The position numbers and the translations under genes are program-made. The notes beneath the pieces were generated by a model that saw only the letters and a program-made list of their open reading frames with translations, was not told the DNA's origin and ran no database searches. A stretch of 64,000 bases of DNA from positions 813,501 to 877,500 of the forward strand of contig NW_027464604.1 of assembly GCF_043290135.1 (NCBI RefSeq), written 5' to 3'. Source of the DNA: Rhipicephalus microplus (lineage: Eukaryota; Arthropoda; Arachnida; Ixodida; Ixodidae). The first letter of the stretch is position 1, and each line of letters starts with the position of its first letter. Below, piece after piece: positions 37,080 through 47,343 of the stretch.

Positions 37080-37560
37080 CGCAAGCAGTGAGCCTTAGTG
37101 GTCAAACGTATGTCAATATTTATGCTTCGAAACATGTTTGTTTACATGAAAGAGTTAATGCAATCAAAATTAGAAGTAATCAGTAATTTGCATTCGCTTC
37201 CATTGATTCCACTGTGACTTCATGGATGACCATCATTTCTAGCTTGTCCAAGGGCTCCAGTTCGGCATCCGAAATGTCATCTGCTGAGTGCTCCCGTTCA
37301 GTTGTTTTCCTCCTCTAGTTTGGCTTGTTTTTGCAAAATGTTGGGATCACTCTGGACAGACTTGTAGAGCTGCAAAACAAGGGGCCCCCAGTTTGAATTA
37401 GCTATTGTGGATACCAAAGTGTTCAATTGTCGAGAGATTTCCCCCAATAGAAATACACAGGGCTGTGTGCTTTTATTTAACTGAGTTCAAATAACGACCT
37501 TTTACTGTAATATTATTTGTTCTATGTAAAATACCTGACACATGACAAAGCATTTTAAAG
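37080..37560. repeat. Dispersed repeat, diverged copy 1
   Basis: Resembles 54040-54560: shared pattern of CATTTATTTAC-like sequence followed by GTTAAT and AATCA, and later GGGGC-CCAGTTTGAA-TAGC-TTGT-GATA followed by TTCAA and CCCCAATAGAAATACA. Identity is moderate and boundaries are approximate. No coding capacity seen; nature unknown. Confidence 0.5.
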
Positions 37561-38830
37561 ATATGTTAATTTTTAAAAAAAAAAACAAAGACTGAGTGCA
37601 CTCAGTAGGTATAATCAACGTTGGCCAGTTTTTGTACATGATGATAATTCTAATGTCTACTAACAGCTATTTCCTTAATATTGCTGTGAAATATGTAGCC
37701 AAAAGAACTAGTTTTGTATGATACCCGTGTTAAGAGTGAGGCAGACAGTTAGGAAGTAGTGAAGAATCAAATGTGAATTCAGCTTCTGCCGTTGTCCATC
37801 GTTTGAGCAGTGTCTTTGATGACTATGCACCATTGGCACAAAGAAAACTAATTTATTCATCTGTCAATGCAAAGCGTAAAAGCTTTGAAGGTAATTAAAA
37901 AAATAAGGGCCATTTGGTTCCAAGCAAGCAAATATTCATTAGCAAAAGTTTTTATTAATGGGCTTACTTTAGCAAAAACCAACTTCACTTTTCTACATAA
38001 TCACTGCTAACTTATTAGTGCTTCTCGTACTGTCGCAGTAGTTTCTTTAGTCAATCTGAATAAAAGATCGCCGCTTGGTAATTGAACCTGTTGCGAACGG
38101 TGATCTCGAATTTATCACTGTCTTCAAATCGTACCCAGAGCCACTGTTTCTAGTGAAAGAAGAGGAAATAATCACATGGCGCTGGCACAGGACAGTAGGG
38201 CGAGCAAGCAGTGTTTCCTACGAAAATATTTGGTCTTCTCATTTGTTCTGATTATGGTGCAAGGGTGCCTGTTTTCATGCAGGAGGCCGATTCCGGATGA
38301 GAATTTGTTTTATTTCTTTTTATTCAACGCAATGTGCTGCTCGCCAATGCGTTGTCAAATATCACGTTGCGGCTCAGGCTAATCGTACTGACACTTTACT
38401 TTTTGAGAGCATGTGGGGTGAGAAAGACAACGGGCAGCACGATACCAAGTACTGTGCAAGAGATGTCCAGTGTAAATATCGTTGTCTGACTGAACAAGAC
38501 AAGAGACAAAGTTGCACAATTTCAGCGGGTAATTTATTGAACAGATGGCGATTACTGTTATTTTTTGCATGTATGGTTCAACTCTTTGAGAGAGTGTTCC
38601 TTGTTTACATGTATAGTGCTGCATTCACGATTGTCGATAAACAATGTAAGCCTACTTGCTGGGCGTGTTTTTGCCCATTGAGGCCTCTCGGTCACCTGGC
38701 GGCATAGCGGAAATATTTATAGCAACGTTAGGGTGCCGTGTGCACGAACACCACCCCGCGGTAGCAGCGAATAAACGCGCATAAACCTGCGGGCGCGCAC
38801 CGCGATGCAACGCACTCGCTACCAAAGCAG
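37561..38830. other. Intergenic stretch, no gene recognised
   Basis: AT-rich with an A10 run near 37576. Open frames up to 136 codons (38297-38707) overlap others, lack family resemblance and have no gene context. Confidence 0.5.
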
Positions 38831-38837
38831 CCCTAGC

Positions 38838-38865
38838 TATGGTGGCTAGAAGGAGAGGTGTCAGC
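38838..38865 (+). repeat. Element A left terminal inverted repeat
   Basis: 28 bp, starts TATGGTGGCTAGAAGGAGAG, perfect inverted match to 43706-43733. The 7-bp target duplication CCCTAGC precedes it. Confidence 0.92.
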
Positions 38866-38912
38866 CGGAGGAAGGAAAGGTACCTACCTTTCTGCTGCCT
38901 TTCCTTCCTCCG
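38866..38912. repeat. Perfect 15-bp foldback next to the left terminal repeat
   Basis: CGGAGGAAGGAAAGG (38866-38880) and its exact reverse complement (38898-38912) surround a 17-nt loop. Directly after it GGTGTCAGCATC repeats the inner end of the terminal repeat as found at the right side, suggesting the foldback was inserted or copied at this junction. Confidence 0.8.
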
Positions 38913-39163
38913 TGGGTGTCAGCATCACCCCGGCCGTGCCTTGAAAGGAAGCGTTCTGGTATTTCAATCGGCCGCGGAGCGGCGCGCAAGACACTACCGT
39001 GATCGGTCGAGAGCGCTTGGCAGCCGCTAGCGCTGCACTTTAATCGCTTGCTCGTGTGCTCGCAAGCCGCAACGTCGGCGCTTTGCCTATTTCCACTTGT
39101 TCGGGATCAATACGTCCCAATGTCACCATGCAATAGTGATGAGTAAACAGTAAAGACACTGCT

Positions 39164-39925
39164 TTGCACCTGGATGCAATGCGGGATATGCTTCAGCCCA
39201 CAAACAAGGGAAGAAAGCGTCTCTCTTCTCTGCTACCGCCGACGATGAACAGCGCAAGGCCTAGAGGCGTACGATTCGTCGCGCTGACAAACCACTGGAA
39301 AAAGGACTGCGTTGTGTGCGAAACTCATTTTGACAAAATATTCATCGTCCATAGCTACAAGCATGTTATCAATGGTTTCTTAGCAGCTTGGCAAAAAGCT
39401 TTACCTAAGGAGGGTGGGATTCTGAGTGGGTCAACTGCCGAAGGATTCCACGTCACTCTGACCAGCACCCTGTCCATCCGGCACTATGTCACGAAAACCT
39501 TGGGCTATAAATAGTTGATGACGTCTCGCCTCTGCCAAGACGCACTTATCCTTTTGGAATTCCGAAGCAAATGTCTGGGCTCGATTGATCCCCCTTCGCC
39601 GACACAGTTTTTGATCTCTGTGAATTGCCTCAGTTTATACAGTTTGGCATAGTCACCCTCCAGTGGAAACATACCTTCTGGAGTTCCGAGCAGCCTTCTA
39701 TGCCCTGGCATCCACAATAGTTCAATAAAATTGCAGGACAAGGTGGATGAGCTGCTAGATGTGAGGCGCCTCAATGAGGTTCATGGAATTATTATTGCTC
39801 GTGAAGCCCTCCCTGACCACACTGATCTCATTGGACGTAAAAATGACTCCCTGATCACTTCTTACGTCAGTGGCTATGTGGCCCAGAAGGTGGTGAAAAA
39901 GACGAAGTGCAACGAATGTTTTTGA
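39164..39925 (+). pseudogene. Element A transposase remnant, THAP end fused to C-terminal third
   Basis: First part (39164-39514) joins a partial THAP domain (KKDCVVCETHFDKIF, YKHVING) directly to LSGSTAEGFHVTLTSTLS, which in element B lies several hundred residues later. The stretch in between, including two of the three DDE acids, is gone. From 39516 the match continues with a frameshift: LISVNCLSLYSL, SGNIPSG, then (39731-39925) DKVDELLDV, SLITSYVSGYVAQK and CNEC. The catalytic QDKLENVFG block of B is degraded here to QDALILLEF. The first Cys pair of THAP is not recognisable. The layout recalls the internally deleted KP type of Drosophila P element; any repressor role is speculation. Confidence 0.7.
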
Positions 39926-40160
39926 TTGATATGTATGGTTTACAGTCCCAAAACCACCATATGATTATGAAAGACGCCGTAGTGGAGGACTCCGGAAATT
40001 TCGACCACCTGGGGTTCTTTAACGTGCACCCAAATCTGAGCACACGGGCCTACAGCATTTCCGCCTCCATCGAAAATGCAGCCGCCGCAACCGGGATTCG
40101 AACCCGCGACCTGCGGGTCAGCAGCCGAGTACCTCAGCCACTAGACCACCGCGGTGGGGC
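39920..40160 (-). mobile_element. tRNA-derived SINE, Ruka-like
   Basis: On the minus strand a tRNA-like head comes first (from 40160: GCGGTGGTCTAGTGGCTGAG, A box; GGTTCGAATCC, B box, at 40104-40094), followed by a body with GTTAAAGAACCCCAGGTGG, CGAAATTTCCGGAG and CTCCACTACGGCGTC, and the tail ATCAATC. It is flanked by perfect 15-bp direct repeats AAGTGCAACGAATGT at 39905-39919 and 40161-40175. The body resembles the tick Ruka SINE as I remember it. It split the CNEC region of the element A transposase. Confidence 0.9.
40094..40104 (-). promoter_or_regulatory. SINE internal Pol III B box
   Basis: GGATTCGAACC on the + strand, that is GGTTCGAATCC on the SINE strand, a consensus B box. With the A box upstream it forms the type 2 Pol III promoter of the tRNA-like head. 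Confidence 0.8.
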
Positions 40161-40175
40161 AAGTGCAACGAATGT

Positions 40176-40480
40176 AGCGGGTTGTTGCTTCACTCAGAAT
40201 TCCAGCTTGCTTCCGGCAGAATCATGCCTTCTATAGCCGTCCGAGTCCTCAAGAGACCTGCTCAAAGCTAAGGAAGATGTATTCGCCCATTGCTTCAGTT
40301 TCAACAAGTTGAAAAGTTACAGCATAACAGACCTTATATCTTTCCTGTCTATGAAGAGGTTGAATATGGTCGGCTGTGAAAACCACAAATCGGAAGTGAC
40401 AAATCAGATAATTAGATTCTTTACTCTGACAAGAATGCATTTTCTCCTTGCTGGAAAGAATGCGTCCAATAAAAAAAAAG
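40176..40480 (+). pseudogene. Element A transposase C-terminal remnant after the SINE
   Basis: Matches the C-terminus of the element B transposase: HCFSFNKLKSYSITDLISFL, LNMVGCENHKSE and LTRMHFLL correspond to FYFSAEKLHSFSIHDFMQFL, LDRVGCEIHSKE and LTRMHFWT. Frames are disrupted between 40176 and 40260. Coding similarity ends in an AAAAAAAAAGAGAG tract near 40470. Confidence 0.72.
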
Positions 40481-40506
40481 AGAGAAAAAATGAAGTTTTC
40501 AAAGCT

Positions 40507-40544
40507 CAGTTAATACTGTGACTTAGCTGTCACAGCATTAACTG
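40507..40544. repeat. Hairpin in element A 3' region
   Basis: CAGTTAATACTGTGA and TCACAGCATTAACTG form a 15-bp stem with one mismatch and an 8-nt loop. A damaged version lies at 36286-36320. It may be a subterminal element or an mRNA 3' structure. Confidence 0.6.
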
Positions 40545-41300
40545 AGCGAACAAGATTTTATTTTCTGTTATTGTGCATTGCTCACACTCTGTTGTTTCAT
40601 GTGATTTTAATATTGTCTTGTTCACATTGTTATAAATCTCCCATTAACAACTAGGACGTCACTTTCTGGTTGTGTTTTACATATGCAGAAATCAATTTTT
40701 TCGTGAATTGGTTTGTGACTGTACCTATGTTGCCAATGAAATATAAATGTCATGTGTGTATGTATACGCATTCTATCATCGTATAATTACTTTTCTCTTT
40801 AGTTGCCTCATTCACTTGTTTTAGCTTAGTTTTATATAGGTTCCAGTTTTCTTCAACCTTGATGTATATGTTGTGTGTATCTTTCAGGTTTTTTTTGTTC
40901 TAGAGAAAATAAATGTCTTGCTTGTAAAATTAGATCTTGATTGCGCAAGTCATAAAAATAACGGCTACCGATACCTTTACGTGCACTGAGACCACGGAGA
41001 AAACTGCGGCGTCAAATTTTAAAACTGCATGCACTTTGTTTTGGTGTCAAGCTGATGGCAAGTCACTTGATTCTCTATCTTCTGAAGTGATTCTTAAAAA
41101 GAGAAAAGTGAGCCCCGTTATTGTCTGCTTCAGTGAGCGACACCGCCACAGTAGCTCACTCTATCTTCTAAGCTCCATTGCTGATATACCACGAAGTGAA
41201 TTGAAAACAGTAGTTTTCAGTGCCAATACACTCTTTGCAGCGTGCCGCCAGAATTGTGACAGGTAGACTTTGTTATAATCCGCAGGGTAGCGTGAAATAT
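40545..41300. other. Element A 3' region without recognisable gene
   Basis: AT-rich at first, with GAAAATAAATGTC at about 40904, a likely polyadenylation signal of the transposase gene. From 40937 an open frame of 109 codons shows no family resemblance. The left edge of the following LINE lies somewhere near 41300. Confidence 0.45.
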
Positions 41301-41309
41301 TTGCAACGA

Positions 41310-43660
41310 AAAATGACTGATGCGCGGGCGCGAGTAAGGGCATCTCGAAAGCGACCACAGCGCTGCCACATCCGGATGAATTCTCGCTCGGGGGTTGACG
41401 CGAGTTTTTCTCCTGGACGGTCGCACTTTTTTTTTCGCTCCTCCCGTGCGGTATTTTTCAACGCCCGCTTCACGCCTTTGGGCGCACAGCCCTTCTGAGG
41501 GCTACCCCTAGTCATGGGCCTGCCTGTACTTCGGTACCGAGCTCGGGCCAACCAAAACCTGAAGGCTGACTTCCACCCGAAGCAGCAAAAGCATCAGGAT
41601 GCGTCGTCAACACCGACGCTTCGCGACTTACGACCATGGCCGTCGGCATCAACATCGCAAAGCTCGCCTACGGGCGCGCGCGAGGAAGAGCGCTCCATCG
41701 AAGACGCGCCGACTCGGGCGGACTCCTCGGAGACAGACGAATCGTTCACCTCTAGTTCCTCATGGGAACACCAAACACCACCGTCGTCATAACGACATCG
41801 TCAGGACACGACAGGGGAGGAAACTGGTGCCCCCAGCTTCAGCTTAAACTCACCACCTCGCCCCCCAGCTCAACTGGACGCCGACCCAGCTCCTGAGCCC
41901 GTCACACAGCCCCCGGCCTTTCCTGCAGCAGTGGGAGAGCACGGCGGCACCATCCTTTACCGTCCAGTTGGCAAGAAGGCCAACTACCTCGCCACGACCC
42001 GCAAAGCCATCGGGGCTTTCCTCTCGGGCTTCTCGGCCACTCGACGCGTCCGCGTCAATTTTCGGCGCAACGTCGTCGCTGTGGACATTCAGCCCCTCGC
42101 GGATTCCACACCCCTGCTCCAGATGAGCCAGATCTGCGACACCCACGTCAGGGGGAAGCTCCTTGTGGTAAACAGCTGCGTGGGCACCGTCTATGGCGTC
42201 GACGCAACCCTTGACTTGGAGGAAATCGTGGCCAGCCTCGACTCAGCTGTCCCGGTCATCCCCTGCGTCCGACGAGGCAGGTGCCTCGCGATCACGTTTC
42301 AGGGCACTACGGTTCCGCTGGTTGTGGCCCTTTTCAAGCTCCGCCGGCCTGTCTGTCCTCGCCTGCCACGGCCCTTTCAGTGCGCCCGCTGCGGCCGTTT
42401 CGGCCACGCCACCGCGACCTGTTCGCGGGACCAACGCTGCCTCCGCTGCGGCGGCAGCCCCGCCAAAGCGCCCTGTCCTGCGGAGCGCCCTCGCTGCATT
42501 AACTGCAGTGGCACGCATCTAGCTTACGAACCGCGCTGCCCTTTCTGGCAAATTCAGCGCAAGGCCGCCGTCATCATCGCCTCCTCGGATGGCCCCGTGA
42601 CGCGCCGCCATGCGCCGGAGAAAGCCAGAACCGCTGTCAACACCATCGACAAGCGAGGCAGCGTGGAAGTCGTCTAGGGCCGCTCCTTTCGGGACGCTGT
42701 CGCCTCCGGTCGTCGATCGGCGTCAGTGCCTGCTCCTCGCCCTCCTACCAGTGCGCCTGCTGCAAGCACGAGTGCCCCTTCGCCCCCTCCTCTGGATTGC
42801 CCCGACTCCGAGGCAGACCCGAGGGACGCGGTGATCTCCGCACTTGTAGCCGCTATCCGCGCAGTGATGGTGTTCCTCCCCCCTGATTCTCCGGTTCGTG
42901 GCCTGTGTGCGGCGGCTATCGCTGCGCATGAAGCAATCGTTCCGGCGAACTAGAGCGACGGGATTGACACATCGAGTTCCTCGGAACTCTCATCTGTGTG
43001 TTCAGCTAAACTTTATTTCCTTTTCTTTTTTTCTTTTTTTCCCTCCTTTTTTTTGACTGAACTGAACTTTTTTTTCCTTTTCTCTCGTGTTCGGGCTTTC
43101 CGCCCTTGCCAGTGTTCTGTGCCCCCACTGGATTATTTCACCAAGGTCAACAGGACACTAATCTGTAAGTTCAACAGTTTTTTTTTCTTTTTTTCCCATC
43201 TCGTTAAACTGGAACAATGTTTTTTTTTCCTCTTTCGTCCCTGAGGTACGTGCCCACGCACGTATCTCCTATCTGTGCATTCAACTGTTTTTTTTCCCTG
43301 TCGTTGAACCGAAATCATTCGGCCTTTTTCTTTCCTCTCTCATGCTTGCGCTTTCTGGTCACGCGAGTGTGTTCGCCCATCATTTTATGCGCCTCTTAGG
43401 CTCATCCTTTTCTTTTTCGGTGAATTAATTCTCCGGCCTTCTCGGTGGCTTTTCCTGATGGTTGCGGATTATCGCAGCGGTTTCGGACGCACGCAATGTG
43501 ATACTGTGCGAATGCTTTTCCCTACCCTTCTCTTACCTCTTCTCTTCTGTCTCTTCAATTTCCATTCGCCCTTCCCTGCGCATAACTGTGACGGTGCCCT
43601 CGATTAAGAGAGGCAGTAACGGGACTGCGCTTTTTTCTTCCTTTTTCTTCTTTTCAAAGC
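41310..43660 (+). mobile_element. ORF1-only LINE segment inside element A
   Basis: GC-rich sequence starting near 41310 contains a 5' hairpin (AGCCCTTCTGAGGGCT, 41488-41503), a gag-like ORF1 (41514-42953) and a pyrimidine-rich 3' part with many T-runs (43000-43660). No endonuclease or reverse transcriptase follows; the terminal sequence of element A resumes by about 43670 (GGGAATTC, also found near the end of element B). It may be a half-LINE of HAL1 type or an internally deleted copy. Both edges are approximate and no target duplication was identified. Confidence 0.55.
41514..42953 (+). pseudogene. LINE gag-like ORF1 with three zinc knuckles
   Basis: ATG at 41514 (MGLPVLRYRA) starts one frame that can be followed to TAG 42951 through two stops, TAA 41790 and TAG 42675: 479 codons. 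The N-terminal third is Ser/Pro-rich; the middle carries TILYRPVGKKANYLATTRKA and IPCVRRGRCLAITFQG, as in ORF1 proteins of Jockey/I/R1-type LINEs; then three CCHC-type knuckles, CARCGRFGHATATC, CLRCGG and CINCSGTHLAYEPRC, followed by PFWQIQRKAAV. The C-terminus is Pro/Ala-rich (ISALVAAIRAVMVFLPPDSP). Such proteins bind element RNA. Codon use is GC-rich, unlike the surrounding transposon. Damage is limited to two stops, which suggests a fairly recent insertion. Confidence 0.8.
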
Positions 43661-43705
43661 CACTTGGTTGGTTGGGAATTCTCGCTCGCTCTCCGGCGCG
43701 CCGAT

Positions 43706-43733
43706 GCTGACACCTCTCCTTCTAGCCACCATA
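43706..43733 (-). repeat. Element A right terminal inverted repeat
   Basis: Perfect inverted copy of 38838-38865, followed by the target duplication CCCTAGC at 43734-43740. Confidence 0.92.
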
Positions 43734-43740
43734 CCCTAGC

Positions 43741-44366
43741 GCAATGATGATGATAGGCCTACTACCGCCGTCTCTAGGTCGGTTAAGTTAGTTCACAACG
43801 CCACCGCTACCCTTATTTTCGTTGCACTGTCAAAGGTACAGTTTCCCTTCTCTAATTGGTAGTGTATAGATTTTCTGTGCTTCTACGTTGATTTACAATT
43901 TTACGAACCAGAGAAGTAACCAACGACCACTAAACTTGTCAGGCATACGACAAAGTGAGCGCTCTTTCCGCCACGTTTATGTCGTCTGTTCCTTCGCCGT
44001 TTGGTTGTGCCGTCAAGGTGAGTGGACGTTTATTTTAGAATGTAATACGCGTGAATAAGATCGGCTTGTAAACGTTTTGTTTTGGAGAAGCTTCATTTAT
44101 GCAGTGGTATTCGCTTTTGAAACGAAGCCTCGCTCAACGTCAGCCAACACAAGCCTTGCAGATACATATGAACATTTCCAGAACTAGGTAAGCTGCAAAA
44201 CTGAGCGATGTTGCGCGGCGCCGCCAGGCCCGTGGCATGTTGCGAGCTTCGCGGCCACAGCGTGAGGAGTCGCCACCATCGAAACGACGACAGCGCACTT
44301 GGCTGCGTAGGTAAACGCATAAAGTAAACGAAACAGAACGAAGCCCTTTTTTCGACGATTTTATTT
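43741..44366. other. Spacer between elements A and B, possible host exon
   Basis: About 630 bp of ordinary composition with no TIR. At 43979 an ATG opens 13 codons (MSSVPSPFGCAVK) that end exactly at AAG|GTGAGT (44017/44018), a consensus splice donor. This could be a first coding exon of a host gene with element B in its intron, but ATG context is weak and chance is possible. Confidence 0.3.
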
Positions 44367-44373
44367 GTAAGAC

Positions 44374-44405
44374 TATGGTGGCTAGAGGGGGGAAGTGTGA
44401 CGGGC
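44374..44405 (+). repeat. Element B left terminal inverted repeat
   Basis: 32 bp, starts TATGGTGGCTAGAGGGGGGA, perfect inverted match to 49196-49227; preceded by GTAAGAC. Confidence 0.92.
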
Positions 44406-44753
44406 AAGAGCGGAGGGCTGTACGAATTCCCGATGAAAGATGGCGGCCACACCAGGTGGCGCTACCTGCGCCGTAGGTGCTTGCGGCGGTATTTGCCTGC
44501 TTTGCGTATGGCTGCTAGACGTTAGTTTCACTTCTTTCTAATAATCGCTTATACACCGCGCCCGTGCCTACGTGTTTGTTTCGCTAAGAAGCATGTGTTG
44601 TAAGTTCTGAGCGGTGCTAAGCAATAGAAAAAAAAAACAAGAATGCTTTTAAATCAGATGGAGGTTATCATATTTAAAAGTTTCCTAATATCGGTTTCCT
44701 TTGACATGTTTAATCTGCAACAGCGTGCAAAACTAGGCTAGTTGGTTGATCTT

Positions 44754-44875
44754 CATGGTAAAAGCAGCGCAAAAGTACGGCGAGAAAAAGAACGACAGAG
44801 GACAGGCGCTAAATTTTCAGCGCCCGTCCTATGTCGTTCTTATTATCGTGTTCTTGTTGAGCTGATTTTACCATG
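44754..44875. repeat. 122-bp foldback element inside transposon B
   Basis: CATGGTAAAA at 44754 pairs with TTTTACCATG ending at 44875, and AGAACGACAGAGGACAGGCGCT-like arms pair around the centre near 44814. A near-perfect inverted repeat with almost no loop suggests a foldback MITE or hairpin repeat. The two halves differ by several substitutions. Confidence 0.75.
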
Positions 44876-45019
44876 TTTATAGTCTAGTTCAGTTGAAATA
44901 AACGACTTGCCGACTTTACATTTCACAAAGAGGGAAAAACACTAAACTGTTTCCATCATTCATAGCGAGTATATTGGCTGCAGTGCAGTGCGTTTTTTTA
45001 AATTTTCTCTCAGTCCGTA

Positions 45020-45033
45020 CCCCCCCCCCCCCC
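45020..45033. repeat. C14 homopolymer
   Basis: Fourteen consecutive C between CAGTCCGTA and TTCATTTCC. No function inferred; length is prone to assembly error. Confidence 0.9.
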
Positions 45034-45280
45034 TTCATTTCCTCTTAATTGTAGGGGCTTCCCTTCGGCGTGAAATCTTCGAAGCATTTACGTTTTCCGG
45101 CTCCTTTTCCTTGAGAAACTTGAAGTGGAGATTGGAATGCTGCAGCTTGAGGCTCTTTGATATTGAACATTTTGTTTAAATATTTTAGCGATAGTTCTAT
45201 CTATGCAAGATCCAATGATTTCTGTTAACTTACGGCTTTAGATGCATACTAAATACACGCAAGGGAAATGGTAAAACATG

Positions 45281-45286
45281 TTTATT
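45281..45286 (-). terminator. Likely polyadenylation signal of transposase B
   Basis: AATAAA on the minus strand, 50 bp after the transposase stop codon at 45336. Position and strand fit cleavage and polyadenylation of the transposase mRNA. Confidence 0.6.
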
Positions 45287-45335
45287 TATCACACATTTGT
45301 CATAACATACTTCCATATCACGTTCAGAGGTCAAA

Positions 45336-46739
45336 TTACTTGACCCTCCTCAACTTCAAGTGTTTCTGGCGCTCCCTTTGGATACTCCTGTCTTTGTTCA
45401 AAGATTTTGTCCAGAAGTGCATACGCGTGAGCAGAAAAAGCTGGACTACTTTTGCGGTCAGTTCTTTGCTGTGAATTTCGCAGCCAACTCTATCCAGTTT
45501 GATACCTGCCAAGAACTGCATGAAATCGTGTATGCTGAAGGAGTGCAACTTTTCAGCAGAAAAGTAGAACGTAAATGTATCCTCCAAGGTTTTCACAAGT
45601 TTGGCCAGATTGTCACAAGGATACAGCAATCCTCCTTTGTCGAATTCACAGACTAATTCACTGTTCGGTTTGACAATGGCTCCTGATTTCTTGGTGGCAA
45701 GAGTGGAAATGCACTCGTTGCAAGAGCTTTTTTTGTTGAATTTTTTCGCAACATAGCCAGCAACGTAATAAATGAGACGGCTGTCACTTTTCCGAACAGC
45801 GTAGCTGCTGTGGTCACCACTTAGAGACTGCAGTGTAGACCTAGCCCCATCAACATCTCCAACTTCAAGCATATCTTCGATCATGTCTCGTATGCCGAAA
45901 ATGGCATCACCTGTGGCTGGTGATGAAGTGTCAATGAGAGCTGTTACTAGCTCTGCTGGGGAGTTCCCACTCTTTGGTGGTCTAGCAAGATTGTAAAAAG
46001 ACAAGCAATTTACAGTCACTAGGAACTGCCCGGGATTTGGATGGTCATTAGTACCAGAATATTGCCTAATTATTCCGAAAACATTCTCTAGTTTGTCCTG
46101 GCTGAGTCGGGCTGTTAGCATGTACCTAAAGCCGAGAGACTTTGTCAAGTAGGTAAGAAGTGAAAGCGTGCTACATAAAGTAACACGCAAACCTTCTGCA
46201 GTGCTCTTACTCACGAATCCCCCACCGGCTGTCTTTGCTGCTGCTTCCCAGTGATCCATAAATAAAAGGAACGCCTCGAGCTCAGCAACTTTCTCTGATG
46301 ATGGTCTGAGCCCCTCTCGCGGGCACCTGGACGTCATCACAGCTATTAGTCGACTCATTCGCTTTACAAGCTCCCCTGTGGGCATTAGTTTTGAAGGAGA
46401 AATCTCGTCAATGTCTGATGCGAACAAAAACATGCCTTTCAAAACTTCATCCCTGAACAGTGTGAACGCCAAGTTAACTTTCATTTTCTCAAAAGAATTG
46501 GGCCGAATGTGCACTCTCGTTTATATGTGGCATGGCCTTCAGAGTTAAAGAACTTTTGTCTTTCTCCCATGCTGCCTCAATGTCCTCAACACACGCACGA
46601 CCATCTTGAGTGGTGAACCCGGTGCTTACAAATGAGTTGCGAACACATTTCACTAAATGTGGGAAGTCGGAGCAGAAGTGAAGCTTTCTGGAGGGGTCCA
46701 CAGGGTGGGTAACATTGCAGGTGGTCTTGACTGAGGATG
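45336..46739 (-). CDS. Transposase B exon 4, catalytic Glu and C-terminus
   Basis: Acceptor TATTCCAG ends at 46740. Encodes KTTCNVTHPVDPSRKLHF and DFPHLVKCVRNSF, a frameshift near 46513, then VHIRPNSFEKMKVN, STAEGLRVTLCSTLS, SQDKLENVFGIIRQ (catalytic Glu), YYVAGYVAKKF, SCNECIS and LTRMHFWTKSLN to TAA at 45336. Confidence 0.85.
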
Positions 46740-46905
46740 CTGGAATAAAGAAAAAAGAAGCAGTCAGCATCTCTGCTTTTCAAACCTCACTGTTCTGGGA
46801 ATATATCGCTGATATTGAGATGCATATATATTGTTTCACGTGCCCCATGCACATAGCAGGCATGTTGAAATTGGCCACAATAGAACAAATAGTTCTGTTT
46901 CATAC

Positions 46906-47085
46906 CGCCAATTCCAAATGACCTCCACATGCTCCGATTCCAGGTCGCTCCATCACAGAATACAAAGTCGACGAAAAGTCCGGCTTGTTCTGACAGTAGA
47001 ATGGCCTCTAGAAGAAGCTCCGCCAGCATTTCTGCTTTGATGTTCCCTTTGGATGAAAACACTCCCAATATCTGTGTCCAGTCAC
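46906..47085 (-). CDS. Transposase B exon 3, second catalytic Asp
   Basis: Acceptor TGTGCAG ends at 47086; donor GCG|GTATGA at 46906/46905. Encodes GDWTQILGVFSSKGNIKA, then FVDFVFCDGATWNRSMWRS, where the Asp of CDG is the probable second catalytic residue. Confidence 0.82.
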
Positions 47086-47343
47086 CTGCACAAAATCAGT
47101 CATATAGTTAGACTCATGTTTATAGCAAGACAGCTGCCTGACCTGCTAAGTTGTTTCGCACAAAATTGACAGGCTTTCTTGCACCTTACACAAGTGCAAT
47201 TCGCTATGCTGACTAGGCACTCTCAATAAACGTGACATCTAATAAGGAGCCGACTTGAAGTTCTTCATTAATTTGGCAAAGTGAAAGTGCTTTTATCAGT
47301 AAACATGTGTTGGCACACAAAATTGATAATAACGCTTCCTCAC

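Larger units (their letters stand above)
38838..43733 (+). mobile_element. P-like (THAP) DNA transposon A, deleted and nested
   Basis: Perfect 28-bp terminal inverted repeats, 38838-38865 and 43706-43733, begin TATGGTGGCTAGA. They are flanked by a 7-bp direct repeat CCCTAGC at 38831-38837 and 43734-43740. Inside, on the + strand, are degraded pieces of a THAP-type transposase (39164-40480), a SINE, and an ORF1-only LINE. The same outer 13 bp and the same transposase family occur in element B, which fixes the superfamily. A large part of the transposase, from the THAP domain to the C-terminal third, is missing, so A could move only with enzyme from another copy. Confidence 0.87.

Noticed and set aside
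40080..40160. A tRNA gene
   Set aside because: The tRNA-like part is the head of a SINE, with SINE body, tail and a 15-bp target duplication.
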